DNA of 64,000 nt from Narthecium ossifragum (lineage: Eukaryota; Streptophyta; Magnoliopsida; Dioscoreales; Nartheciaceae), in contig OY986973.1 of assembly GCA_963920575.1 (NCBI GenBank), forward strand, positions 4,443,054-4,507,053. The letters are read 5' to 3'. The position numbers and the translations under genes are program-made. This document shows positions 44,099-55,468 of the stretch, piece by piece (within the stretch, counting starts at the first letter, position 1; each line of letters starts with the position of its first letter). The notes beneath the pieces were generated by a model. The model saw nothing but the letters and a program-made list of their open reading frames with translations. It was not told the origin of the DNA and made no database searches.

Positions 44099-44157
44099 CT
44101 CCCAGTTTTGTTAGCCTTCGAGCTCATCTCATAAAAAAAAAATCATAGACTAAGCAA

Positions 44158-45442
44158 TGGCCATCCTGCTCATTTTCATCTAGTTGTTTTTGTAAACTAG
44201 AGAGATTGTATTAAAAAAAAAGTAAGAAGGAACAAATATATTGAGACAAGGACCCATCCAACACAGAAAGAGTATTCGCCATTTGCGTAAGAATCGCATT
44301 TCATTCACCTCGTGGCTTCGTACAGGTGTCATGCATCTTCTTCTTCTTTTTGTGACAAATTTCATTGTGAAACTTTACTCTATGAGACATCTGAATAGAG
44401 CTGTCCATTATAAGCTATTTTTAGTGTTTAATGTGATGTCGGCAAGAGCATTAGTCAATGCTAGTAGGATTCAACATCAGCACTTTCCATGTCATTTGAG
44501 CCGTCCTCAAGAAAAGCCATAATTATGTGCCATCTTTGTTTAAAGGCTCTCAACTTGTTTAATTATTACCTTTTGCCTTCTATATTCCCTTCTCACTTCT
44601 TGGCCTTATTTAGGGATTACTAACTTATATACCAACTCTATATAGGAATTTGGTCAACTTAGCGGATGGTGACATTGTAATATATATTCCAGCAAGGACT
44701 GCTTATATCAATGATGCAAGTGATGTCCACGTATGAGGAGAGATGCCTGAGGATAGGATTAAGAGCTTTATTCATGCTAGCCTTTCGTTATTCGAATCTT
44801 TAAAGCTATTCTGTATGCAGCCAACAAAACCGACACTCTCATGGACCCAAGTGTGCAACTTGCAGCCTCACAGGTGTATCTCTTATTTGTTCATTCTTCA
44901 TTTCTTAATGCTTGTTGGTGAGATTTAGAAAAACTCATTATCATCGAATATATATATATATAATATGTTTTCCTTATAAATGCTTTAGTATCATTAAAGT
45001 TAGAACATCAAATGTTGGACCAAATTGTTTGGATTAAACTGCTTGCAAAGAAAGAACCAATTTCAAGATGCTTCTGCATAAATCAGCACTAAGTAATTAG
45101 TGTATACGATTAGATAAGATATTGTTTAACACTCGAAGGTGCGTTCATGTCATCAAATAAAGGAATGTTTGCAAACTCAGATTGAAGATAAGATCAAAGG
45201 AAAGCAGCAAAGGCATTGGCAGGAAAAGAAAAGGAGCATTATTCTAAAAAAGAGCCTACTCGACAGGCACGAATACAAACTTGAAGATGATGCACTGTAA
45301 TCAACTTTGAATCTTTGATGATCTTTCTCAAAGAAATGCCTGAAATTATATCATGGTATATAACCATGCATTTATTACAAAAGAAAGTTTCTTCAATTAA
45401 TGGTTATTGATCGTTCACAAAACGTGTCATTAAAACGCAGCA
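44158..45442. other. Spacer without recognisable gene
   Basis: AT-rich DNA from the right LINE target duplication to the 79-bp tandem repeat. Open frames at 44241-44522 and 44743-44928 have no family motif. Confidence 0.35.
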
Positions 45443-46860
45443 AACTTCAATCAAAATATAATATTTATTTTATAACTATCCTACACGGTAGACTAGTGGT
45501 GAAGTTCGGAGTCGATTCACGAACTTCAATCAAAATATAATCATTATTCTATCACTATCCTACATGGTAGATTAGTGGTGAAGTTCGGATTCGATCCACA
45601 AGGAAAACGTTGAAAACTTAAATCAATGCTCAAAACTAGAATTGAATATAAAATTATCTAATAATTACCTAAGAAAGCAAGTAAAATGATCGGAATTTGA
45701 ACCAAATTAAGAATTACTTAGAGATCACTCAATCCATCCTAACTTCACATTTAATCTTCTCTAGTTATCCTCTTACTCCCTTCTCTCAACATTATGGATC
45801 ATATGGCTAAAAGCTCACATGAATATCTAAAATAAAGTTTTAAGTTCCCAATGGCATAAACTATCTTTGCTTGAGATAGACTGTATTTGGTCCTACTATT
45901 ACCTTAAATTATATTACTCCTAATGACATTAGCACAATCTATCTTCGTTTAACATAGCTTATCTCAAAGACAAACAAAGCCCACATGAAAACCATATTAT
46001 AAATATGTATAAACAATCACAGAAAGCTTATATGACTGAAAATACTTCGAAGGAACTCTATTCCCTCAAATCTCTAATCATTAAAATCACATTTATGAGA
46101 TCATGTTGAGAAGAAATTTACAAAAATCAAACCAAAGAAAATCAAAAGTTATACTATGGTTTCATGATATCCCTAAGTTTAAGAATTAGCTTCTCATTTT
46201 CTAGCAAAGATCCATAGGTGTCGGGAAGAAAGTCGTAAATCTCCGCGGAAAGATCTTCGTTTTCAAAACCCTAACCTTCTCCTCCAAAAGTGGCCCCAAT
46301 AAGATAATTTTTGGCTGAAATAACCCCTTTTATAATAAAAACCCTTAACTCTGGAATTAGGAGTCATAATTAAAGTTAAACTCTGATTTTCCTAATTTTT
46401 CATACTTATGACATCATCCAAGCGATCCATCGGACTCAAAACCAATCCATTGCTCTAGTCGGTTTACTGGTCTTCAATGCCACATCACTAATTAATTTCA
46501 GCCTTTCAAGATTTTAGCTTTCATAGATTCGATTTTGATTCAAAACTGGTGCCAATATATAGAGAATCTCACAAAGTCTTCAACATAAAAGTTATAGCTC
46601 TTGAAGTCTTCTTTAATCTCCCAGAATTTAAAGATTTTTAGATTTTTGTATGAATTTTGGTGATTTATTTTCAAACAATCGACGAAGAAGTCTTTTTGAA
46701 AAATTTAATGATTTTTGACCAAATTTCTTATATTTCTTCTCAAATCCTACTTAGACCTGAAATCAAACAATAAGATATCAAATACAATTACTCTTAGGCT
46801 AACAAAGGTAATTAAAGAGGTTTAATTATACATAATTTGTAACTTATCAGTTATCAAAAT
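45430..46860 (-). mobile_element. LTR-like remnant (minus orientation)
   Basis: The minus strand reads CCTTGTGGATCGAATCCGAA near 45580-45600, a wording typical of plant LTR ends and similar in kind to the GTGGATTCGACTCGG of copies A and B. The body is AT-rich and non-coding. Neither boundary nor target duplication could be fixed. Confidence 0.35.
45443..45600. repeat. Tandem duplication of a 79-bp unit
   Basis: AACTTCAATCAAAATATAAT starts both copies (45443 and 45522). Both contain ACTATCCTACA(C/T)GGTAGA(C/T)TAG and GTGGTGAAGTTCGGA. Confidence 0.85.
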
Positions 46861-47149
46861 AATTGATAAAGGAAGACCATAATCACGGAAGATCTGCTAT
46901 TTATATCATCTATAATAAATGTTGGTCATTGTCCAAACGTGAGTCATTTATCTAAGTATATGAAGAAAAACAAGAAACATGCCGTGCCACCTAACAGGTA
47001 AATAAGAATTAAGATGAGCTTGATTGATCATGTGAAAGAGAAGCGTGTGAAAATCAAAGATGGCTGTCGTTGGTTGTTTGAATTCAAAGGGTTGGACTCA
47101 ATTTATGGTGACGGGTAGGTAAGGACATAACAGTCTCTTTCTAAACATT

Positions 47150-47370
47150 ATTTCATCTATTATATAATATCAGTTTTTATAAGTTATAATTTAATTTATC
47201 TATTTTTTCACACTTAGCAACTGAGTCATTGTGAGAAAATGAGAGAAGGGGACACGTGGCAGCTGATTCATAGAGAGGAAAGGAGAGAGAGGACAGGGTG
47301 GGTGGTTAGGGAATAGGGGTAGTGGGAGTGAGCGGTTATCGTAGCACGGGCCCCACCTAGTGTATATATA
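47150..47370. repeat. Dispersed repeat, first copy
   Basis: It shares word order with 56460-56715: ATAATTTAATTTATCTAT, TTTCACAC/TCTCACAT with GAGTCAT, GGGTGGTTAGGGA, GGTTAT and GTATATAT. It may be a MITE or the end of a larger element. Confidence 0.4.
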
Positions 47371-47511
47371 TATATATATGTTTTGTATGTCTAAGTTTTC
47401 TTCACATTGGCGTTATGTGATGAAATGTGGGACATGGGTTAGAATTATGGATATTCCCATGTAGTCTTGTTCACATTATGACATTAATTTATAGTTTCAT
47501 TCACATTAAAA

Positions 47512-48690
47512 GATGGTCGGAGCCATGGCAAAGGCTATGGTGGGCTACAGCCTAGGTCAAATTTCAGTAAATATAATCTAAACTAATGATAACAAAAGCC
47601 TTAGCCCAACCCTTTAGGAGATTCCCGAGCCTATAGCCCAACCCTGTAGGAGATTCCCGAGCCATAGCCTAGCCAAGCAGAAGATTGCAAGTTATTAGAG
47701 TCAGATCCGATCAGACCCGTTAACGTATTAATCAACCCGTTATATTTAAGATTTATTAGCGTATTCATCACCTAAATTTTATCCGACATCAAGTTTTTGG
47801 GAAGGTTCTTGGGAGATTTTCGTTTTGTTTCTTGTCGGCTCCACCATCATTTTTATATTCTATTCTCTTCGTCGGTTCCACCACTGATTTGAGTTAATGT
47901 ATGTATTTTGGAGTTTTTCTTTCCTATTCGTTTTTGTTTTTTGTTTTTGTCTCTATTAGATCCTCTTTTTGGGTTAAAATATGATCACTTGAGTATTTCT
48001 TGATTCATGCGTTTTTGTATTTAGATTTCAGAATTATAGTTCTTCTTGTTACCTTGTTGATGGCAAACTGGAATGACTCCATTAAAGTAGCCATTGGAAT
48101 TTAGATTTCAAGCTTCATGCCATATGCAGATATGCCCAGCAGAAATATGAAACTGATAGGGGTATCATTGTTTCATCAATTATTTCCAAGTTCATGCTGG
48201 TATTTGACTGTTGTCATGGTATGTATAACATTTTTTAAGAAGGTATGCACTTTTTTTTTTGTGAACAAGAAATATTTCTAGAAGTATTTATGTGTGTTTA
48301 TCTTTTTTTTATTGCTCGATTGTTGTTTTAGCTGTGGAAAATAGCAAATCGTGTTGTATAGTTCACAAATTTAATTGGTAATCATGATTGCTCAATTAAC
48401 TACATTTTTGTAGGAATACCTAACCATGTTTCAATTTATTGTCACGAATCGAAGAAATATAGGTTAGGAATGGAATGATATTGTATTAATTTTCTTTTAT
48501 TTGAAATGTCTTGAGTATCACATATTGTAGAAAGAAATAGTATTCATTGCTTTTCGGTATACTTTATAGACCTTTTACATGCATTTGTGTAATTACAGTT
48601 ACCAAATTAAGTAGATAAACTGGTGATTTTTTCCCCTTTAGTTTTAGTTAGCCAGGGTAGAAAAAATTCCTGGCTCCGCCCTTGGATGGA
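47512..48690. mobile_element. Possible non-autonomous TIR element
   Basis: The left end GGTCGGAGCCATGGCAAAGG and the inverse of the right end (GGGCGGAGCCAGGAATTTTT) share a GGAGCCA core seen in many plant DNA transposons. The interior has a partial tandem repeat (AGGAGATTCCCGAGCC at about 47619 and 47649) and no gene. No target duplication was found. Confidence 0.4.
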
Positions 48691-48889
48691 CCTAATAATA
48701 TTATACTTCCTTTTTATCTGATTAGTTGAGCATGCTATCCGGATTTAGGAGGACACGTGCCCCACATGCGAACTAGGAGGTATGTGTCAATAAGACTTGC
48801 TATCAAGATTTGAACTTGTGAAATAGACATTAGAGGTCACAGATCTTACCAGCGTGTCATGCATCCAATTGCTAACCTATGGTTCATTT

Positions 48890-49750
48890 TTTTCATAGGA
48901 GAATCCAGGCTTGCTCGGAAATTGAATGTTCCCGACGTGGGAGGTGCGCTGAAACCATCAACCATGCATTAGTTGAATGTGAATTTGCTCAAATGGTACT
49001 CCATATAGTTATAGGGAGATGCACAGATGATCACTTTTGGACTACTGAAAAGGTAAGAAGAAGCTTGGTCTGCTCTTCTTCGGTTGCTAGTGGTGGGCTG
49101 TTGAAATCATATCTAGCATATGTTTTATGAGAGATCCGAAAAGCTAGAAACTGCTTGGTGTTTGGCGAGACTGTTGAGCCGGCGGATGTGGTGGCAAGAC
49201 GAGCAATCCGGTTAACTGAGGAGATCTTGAATCTACCAAGGCATAATCCGGCTAGGAGTGTTGCTCGGAAGCTTAGGGAGGGTCAAGCCATGCTCCTCCA
49301 AGGAGATGAGTCTCGTGATCTACGCACATGAGCAACGGTTGTGGGGGTGGTTGCGATAGGAGATGATGGGAATCCGATTTGGGCACATGGAGAGTTGGTT
49401 GAGGCTAGTTCAGCACTAGATGGGGAGAGGTGAAAGGAAGATCATCATCGAATCGGACTGTTTAGTCGCTGTGGATATTCTTAATGGCCAAAGGTTATGA
49501 TCGGATGAGGTTGCTGGGCTATAGCAAAGGAGATTTGGGCAACGATGCTATGCTTTGACTTTACTCTGTTTCTGTATGTGCCGAGAAGCTGCAACGAGCG
49601 TGCAGATGATGTTACCAGATGGTGTCGCATAAACCAATCTGGTCTTGATTGGGTCCCAGATGAGGGGCCGGGTGTTTCCTTTTAGTTGTAACAGGTTGTA
49701 ATTAGTTGTATTGTAGCTAGCTTCGACTGAACTCATCAAACAAAAAAAAC
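48890..49750 (+). pseudogene. 3' fragment of an L1-type LINE ORF2 (zf-RVT and RNase H)
   Basis: Broken frames encode AETINHALVECEFAQMVL (zinc-binding reverse-transcriptase region) and then an RNase H-like segment (VVGVVAIGDDGNPIWAHGEL, IAKEIWATMLCFDF, CNERADDVTRWCR). A short poly(A) at 49741-49750 follows ACTCATCAAAC. It is a 5'-truncated LINE, the commonest form of LINE insertion. Confidence 0.7.
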
Positions 49751-49926
49751 AACGTGATGTTGTTGTCTGTTATATTAAAGACAGATAAGTCGGAGAGTTT
49801 CTACTGTATTCTAATTATCTGTAACTTTACAATAGGCCATCCTTTTACAGAGTAAAGAGCAGGTAAATACTATTAAGCGAGTAAGAAAAAATATACACAT
49901 AATTGATGCTAATTTCAAAATCAGGT

Positions 49927-50126
49927 NNNNNNNNNNNNNNNNNNNNNNNNNNNNNNNNNNNNNNNNNNNNNNNNNNNNNNNNNNNNNNNNNNNNNNNNNN
50001 NNNNNNNNNNNNNNNNNNNNNNNNNNNNNNNNNNNNNNNNNNNNNNNNNNNNNNNNNNNNNNNNNNNNNNNNNNNNNNNNNNNNNNNNNNNNNNNNNNNN
50101 NNNNNNNNNNNNNNNNNNNNNNNNNN
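49927..50126. other. Assembly gap (200 N)
   Basis: Exactly 200 undetermined bases, probably a fixed-size scaffold gap. Sequence on either side is non-coding. Confidence 1.
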
Positions 50127-50192
50127 GGACACACAAGGACCTTATAGAGAGTCACCAGAAACATGTAGATGGACAAAGACCTCCAATTAGCT

Positions 50193-51158
50193 TTAGTGCT
50201 TTACTAATCCAATGCTCTCAAACAGCCTCAAGCATAGAAATCCCAAGTAAATACCCAACAGGCCCATACCCAGGACTCTATCAAGCTTCATCTCTCTTGT
50301 ATGCAACACCACCAGAGCCCACACCAAACCACCTAGCAAGAAGCCCGATGTCTCAACCATAGATATATCCTTTGGGATCAGAAAGGGAGCAGGGTGTGAA
50401 GACCAAGTTGAGAGCACCAATGGCACACCCAACCCCACCAATGTGTTAAAGATAGGCCCAGCATAGCACCCAGAGATTGCAATCTGGGCACCATCCTCCC
50501 CACCATTGACAGCCATTGCCACATTTGCAATCAAGTCTCCAGTGGAGTTCCCCCAAGCTAGGATGGTCACTCCCAGAACTGAAGGGCTTATACCCAGTAT
50601 GTATCCAAGTGAGGCCAACAGAGAAACTAGTTCTCTTGCAGTGATATAAGCCCAGACTACACTCATCAAGAACCCACCTGCAAGCCATGGAGTCAATAAG
50701 CTCCTTCCTCTTGGAGGATTACAGGCCTCAGTGGTCTCTGCAGCAAGGATGGCCAAAACCGTTCCTAGAAACACAGCAGCCATGTAGATTGTGGACCTTT
50801 TATCTGGACTCAGTCCTGATGGAATCCAAATTGTTGCAAGGAGAATTGGAGAGAAGAACACAGAAGCAACTGCCAAAGGTTTTGACCATCTCTGTTCTGA
50901 AACATCTGGGATTGTTAGTCTTCTCGGTAGATAAAGTGGCATCTTTTGGAAGTAAAGGAGCCAACTAAGCTTTGGGTTGCTCTCATGGTGGTCATGGATT
51001 GATGGTTGTTCCAAGAGAGGCACCCTCATTGCTAATTCTTCATGCTTCTCTGCTAATTTGCAACAATGTGAAGCAGAGAAGACGAGCACGTACACAATGT
51101 AGAGAGAAACGAAGCACAAGGAGCCTACTACACCGATGCTTCCGTGATGCAGGATCAA
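50193..51158 (-). pseudogene. Truncated cation/calcium exchanger (CCX), C-terminal 321 codons
   Basis: The frame is open for 321 codons and aligns with residues about 219-563 of the complete paralogue at 53777-55468. The second ion-binding (alpha-2) repeat is intact (TILAWGNSTGDLIANVAMAV, ISGCYAGPIFNTLVGLG), as is the conserved LPRRLTIPDVSE linker. The N-terminal half, including the alpha-1 repeat, is missing, and the first codon of the frame is TTG, not ATG. Homology stops at about 51155, where LTR-like DNA begins. A CCX needs both alpha repeats to move cations, so this copy should be inactive as an exchanger. The long clean frame suggests recent truncation. Confidence 0.88.
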
Positions 51159-51159
51159 T

Positions 51160-51790
51160 TTCAGATCCAGACTTGACTGAGTCCGAGCCGGAGCAACTCC
51201 CTAGACGATCCAGTCGCGTTCGGACTCCATCTGTCCGACTCAAATTCCCGTACGATCGTGACCGTCGAATGGGCATAACTTTCGACCCCATGTCCGATCA
51301 GGGCGTGCGACCAGTCGATTCGACCGGCTCGATGAGCCCGTCGAGATTTATCGGAGATCGAAGATCTCTCCATGACCTTGACCTTCAAATCTCAAGATTC
51401 TTTTTCCTTATAGGTTAAAATTCCATTTTTGTGTAAAACTTTTCTTTTTAGGCAGTTTATCGGTCTTTCTATTTTTAGCAGGTTTCTTATTCCTAGTTGG
51501 CTTTCTTCTTCTTAATTCCGGATTTTAGTTGAGTTAAGTCCTGTTTGAGCCCATGTTTGAATTTGTCTCTCCTTAACATATAAAAAGAGGTTTTAAGGTT
51601 TATAAAAGGGAGTTTTTTTATTAGTAAAATTTGAGTTGCTTTCTCCTCTTTGAGAAATCTGGTTGTCTCTCTCATAGAGAGGTCGATTGCCTCTCCCGAC
51701 GAGAGGTTCACGTTTACCCTGCTCCAAGACGTGGAGGTAGTCTATGTAGCCTTTAGGCACAGATTGGTTCTTGGTTCCATTGAGATCATG
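51160..51790. mobile_element. LTR-like DNA at the breakpoint of the truncated CCX gene
   Basis: Contains TTGAGTTAAGTCCTG, ATATAAAAAGAGG and TTTATAAAAGGGAG, a promoter-like arrangement similar in style to 60960-61190. It has no coding content. The exact family and limits are unknown. Confidence 0.35.
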
Positions 51791-52611
51791 AGGAGGAGGT
51801 AAATAATAAGTTGTGAGGAAGAAACAGAGGAGGATTAGGAAGGGAACAAAGGTATGGTGAATGGGTAAATAGTAGTTTTCCTAACACCTCCACAGCAATG
51901 GTAAACTCTGATGATAAGACAATCTGATAAGACACTGTTCATATGTTCCTGAGCTAGCTGCTTCTCATCAACAAAGAGACGAACTGAAACCGTATCATGC
52001 ATGCATGTTTTCCAGCTTTATTTTGATAATAAGCTATAAATATATATCCATGTTCGTCCATATCTATAGTTTGGGACTGTCACGTCACCAGAAGGCCGGT
52101 AACATTGGCAGCTCTTGGATATATATCAGGCAAATGGACAAAGCTCGATCACGGAGAACGGAGCAGCACATTGCATGTGCTAGCCAACAGAGAGAAAAAA
52201 AGGTTAAAAAAAAGAAGCCTGGATATATGCCTTGGAGGTTAGCTAGCTAGCTGCTTCGGAGATATGGATAAAATACAAGGAAATCATATAATAGATAGCT
52301 ACATGACTAATTCTGTGTGTACCATAGTAGGAGTAAGGATGAGGACGAATGTGAGGTGTGCTCTGCTGCAGACAAACCAAGCTTATAGAACACATATATA
52401 TGTGTATGATGTGCAATCATTGATTCACTATAATGGAATCAGAAGCAATAAATGGAACTCAAGTTCCTTCAGCAAATTGTTTACCACCTATAAAGTCTGC
52501 TGAGTAGTGATATAGCGTACACCAGCATAATCAAAGCTCTTTGATTAATTTGAATTATAGGCTTATATATTGCCTATGAACAATATATATCACAAGAAGA
52601 AATTAATGTAG
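51791..52611. other. Spacer without recognisable gene
   Basis: Small open frames at 52005-52250 and 52264-52503 show no family motif. AGCTAGCTAGCTGC-type runs are present. Confidence 0.35.
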
Positions 52612-52612
52612 C

Positions 52613-52903
52613 ACATATAGAGGACATCTCATACTCACGGCATGCTATTGATGTCCTTAATAGAAGACGGGTTTGGACGCCAGGTATAGAGGAAACTGTG
52701 TGTGAGATTTGGCTTCAGACGTCCATTTTGGGATCTGTTTTATTTACTCCTATCCCACAGGGTGAAAATGTAATAGCTGATGATATAGCTCGGTCATGTC
52801 GATCCTCCGAAGTTCCTATTGTTTGGGAACCGGATGACGGCCAACCGGCACTGGATAAGTTTTTATAATTCTAGCCTACGGGCTCAACTCATCAAAAAAA
52901 ACA
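52613..52903 (+). pseudogene. 3' fragment of a LINE RNase H domain
   Basis: The frame encodes SRHAIDVLNRRRVWTPGIEE and IPQGENVIADDIARSCRSSE up to a TAA, followed by CTCAACTCATCAAAAAAAAC, the same 3' signature as the other LINEs here. It is a short 5'-truncated insertion. Confidence 0.65.
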
Positions 52904-52917
52904 TAGGGGATATCAGG

Positions 52918-53019
52918 AGGAAATTGGATTATAGGATTTAAACAATAGGTAATTATTTGCCGTCACATACATTTGTTGAAGGAAATTGGATTATAGGACT
53001 TAAACAATAGGTAATTATT
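52918..53019. repeat. Tandem duplication of a 60-bp unit
   Basis: GGAAATTGGATTATAGGA(T/C)T followed by TAAACAATAGGTAATTATTT occurs twice in direct succession, just after the LINE tail. Confidence 0.75.
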
Positions 53020-53776
53020 TCTGCATAAATTGCATCATCTAGCTGGCTAGCTCTTGGAGACATAAAGCATGTAAATATCTTTGCTATCTTCAACTGGGAC
53101 TACTGTTTGGTTAAAAGTAAAAACGGAGAGTGGATTAATTACAGGAAATTCTCACTATTCTCACTCTCTTATATATTAGACGTTCGTATAAGTCGATCGC
53201 TATTACAAAAAAGTTGATATCACTAGCTTTCTAATATTTGATTGTATCAAGAAAGTGGGTATATATTAGGAAGTAAAATTAAAGCTAAGAATGTGACGAG
53301 TGAGGCTCAGAGCGAACCCATGCTTTCTAATATTTCGAGGAAAAGTGAAAAAAGAATGTTGTGGTTGGTTGGTGGTCGATGATTACAAGTACCGAGGCCT
53401 TCCAGTACTTTCAATTATATATTCTCTCCCGTACGTCCAAACGCCTGATATCTGTTTCTGATTAACCAACTCCATCCACAAGCTTAATTAAGCAAATATA
53501 TAGATGAGAGCAGGTTTATAATAATATAGTCTTAAAAAATCGACTCAATCTTCCAATGGGACGAGCCCGAACTTACTCGTGATCGATCCCAGACATGCAG
53601 TAATGTTATAAGAAGCATCATAAAATCTGCATGACTTCTCCAATACTAGAACTAGGAGCGAATTAGTACTCATCACTCAAAACTCTAGTAGCTAGCTAGC
53701 TATAATTACGCAATCACAAGGGAACAACAGATCGAAAACGAATATGAATACAGCGCTAGGGTACAGGACATGCAGC
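53020..53776. other. Spacer downstream of the CCX gene
   Basis: AT-rich and non-coding. The part next to 53777 is the probable 3' UTR of the exchanger gene. Confidence 0.35.
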
Positions 53777-55468
53777 TCAACCTTGCACAAACCCAAGGCT
53801 CTGAGAGAGCCTCAGGGACAAGAAACAGAGGTAGATAGCCAGCAGGCCAATCCCCAGCACTCTGTCCAGCTTCATCTCCTTCCTTGGTAGTATAACAAGA
53901 GCCCAAAGCAACCCTCCAATCATGAACCCTAGAATCTCAAACAAGGCAGGCCCCACAGGGATCACAAAGGGCGCAGGGTGCACGGCCCACGCTGACACCA
54001 CCAGGGACAGACCCAGCCCTGCCAACGTGTTAAATATCGGTCCAGCGTAGCAACCGGAGATGGCAATCTGGGCCCCATCCTGCCCACCATTCGTGGCCAT
54101 TGCCACGTTGGCTATCAGGTCACCTATGGAGTTCCCCCATGCAAGCACTGTTAACCCTAGTATCCCCGGGCTTATTCCAATGATGTAACCAAGAGATACA
54201 AGAAGGCCAACGAGCTCCTCTGCTATGATGTACGTCCAGAGGACGCTCATTAGGAACCCTCCTGCCAGCCATGGGAACAAGCCCTTCTTTGGTGGTGAGG
54301 ACTTCATGGTTGTATGGAGTGCTATGACACCTAATACTAAGCCTATTAAGGCAGCATAGAGGTAGATGGTTAAGCCTTCTTTGGAGTTCATGGCTCCTCT
54401 CTTGGAGTTCCATAGCGTTGCTACGAGGAGTGGAGCCAATGTAGCTGAAGCCACCGCGAATGGCCATGACCACCGGTCTTCGGAGACGTCCGGGATCGTT
54501 AGCCTTCTTGGTAGGGAAAGAGGCAAGTCGATGATGAAGAGGAGCCATGATAGGTAGTAGGATGCCGAAGCTCTTAGTTTGCAGCAGCAGCTCGACGTGT
54601 CCTCCGCCGGCACTAGATGGACGTCGACGGGGGTGGCATCCTTGGATACCGGCTCGTCCAGCTCGTTGTTGTTGTCGATGATCGGCACTAATAAGAGATC
54701 CTCGTACTTCTCCCGGCAGAAGTGGGTCGCCGACACGATGGAGACGTAGACGGAGTAGAGCGAGGTGAATGCCATGGCGCCCCAAAGGTTGATCTTGCCG
54801 ACGATGAGGATGGCGAGGAGGGACGAGAGGACGATGATGAAGAACACGACGTCGCGGACGAAGCACGACCGGTCGATGCGCACTGCGGCGCGTGACGAGC
54901 TCCCACACACGTTGATGATCCCCACCACGACGCACGACACGAAGAAGGCGCCCCCCAGCACGCTGCTGAGGCCCACCTCACCGGAGCCGGACCGGAACGA
55001 GACGATGCTGGCGAAGACATCAGGCGAGCCATTGCCAAGGGATAAGAACGTGACGCCGGCGATCGTAGGGGAGAGCCGGAGAACTCTAGACAGTCCTTCG
55101 ACAGAGGAGCAGAAGTACTGAGAGGCAGTGCTGCCTAAGAGATAGAACATGACAAGGAGCCAAAGAGCCAGGAGAGCATAGCCAAGCAAAGGGTATCTCC
55201 CACACACGCAGTAGAACAGCCTGAGATAGTTTACATAGCCTTGGGAGACGCATGGCTCATGAGTCTTCAGATGGAAACACTTTGCATGGTGGTCTTTGAG
55301 CTTCTGCAGGCCAATGCAGCTGTCTCCTCTTGGAGACACCTGGGTGCTTGCAGTGAGATGGATTAAGGTGGTAGGAGACCTGATGTGAGATGTGATGAAG
55401 AAACACAGGAGAAGAAGGAACGATGTGTTTATGAAGGCCTTGAAGTTATCAGATAGCGCAAAAGCCAT
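53777..55468 (-). CDS. Cation/calcium exchanger (CCX type), 563 aa, intronless
   Basis: A multi-pass membrane protein of the Ca2+/cation antiporter superfamily. An N-terminal hydrophobic segment (about 14-28) may be a signal anchor. A Cys-rich loop (51-90) follows, then the alpha-1 repeat GVTFLSLGNGSPDVFASIVS (138-157), several spans, a hydrophilic loop (about 255-300), the conserved LPRRLTIPDVSED (319-331), and the alpha-2 repeat TVLAWGNSIGDLIANVAMAT (440-459) with GCYAGPIFNTLAGLG. Both repeats have the Asn and Asp used for ion binding. Plant CCX proteins exchange Na+, K+, Mn2+ or Ca2+ for H+ or Na+ at the vacuole, ER or plasma membrane; the ions for this one are unknown. The ATG at 55468 gives the family length. 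The GC-rich overlapping frames are shadows. It is a tandem paralogue of the truncated copy at 50193. Confidence 0.93.
   Translation of the reverse strand: MAFALSDNFKAFINTSFLLLLCFFITSHIRSPTTLIHLTASTQVSPRGDSCIGLQKLKDHHAKCFHLKTHEPCVSQGYVNYLRLFYCVCGRYPLLGYALLALWLLVMFYLLGSTASQYFCSSVEGLSRVLRLSPTIAGVTFLSLGNGSPDVFASIVSFRSGSGEVGLSSVLGGAFFVSCVVVGIINVCGSSSRAAVRIDRSCFVRDVVFFIIVLSSLLAILIVGKINLWGAMAFTSLYSVYVSIVSATHFCREKYEDLLLVPIIDNNNELDEPVSKDATPVDVHLVPAEDTSSCCCKLRASASYYLSWLLFIIDLPLSLPRRLTIPDVSEDRWSWPFAVASATLAPLLVATLWNSKRGAMNSKEGLTIYLYAALIGLVLGVIALHTTMKSSPPKKGLFPWLAGGFLMSVLWTYIIAEELVGLLVSLGYIIGISPGILGLTVLAWGNSIGDLIANVAMATNGGQDGAQIAISGCYAGPIFNTLAGLGLSLVVSAWAVHPAPFVIPVGPALFEILGFMIGGLLWALVILPRKEMKLDRVLGIGLLAIYLCFLSLRLSQSLGFVQG

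Larger units (their letters stand above)
27410..44141 (+). mobile_element. L1-type LINE, near full length, interrupted by three insertions
   Basis: The element runs from a GC-rich 5' UTR (27410-27505) to a poly(A) (about 44133-44142), inside a 16-bp target duplication. ORF1 pieces lie at 27506-27540, 28748-28937, 38607-38886 and 39816-40060, and ORF2 at 40057-44098. Insertions are LTR copy A, the Sirevirus-like copia element and LTR copy B. Subtracting these leaves about 4.9 kb, as expected for a plant L1. The order of endonuclease, reverse transcriptase, zinc-knuckle-like region and RNase H is conserved. Confidence 0.88.

Noticed and set aside
54120..54935. 271-codon minus-strand frame rich in Arg/His
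   Set aside because: Shadow of the CCX gene in another frame; composition is that of a GC-rich overlap.
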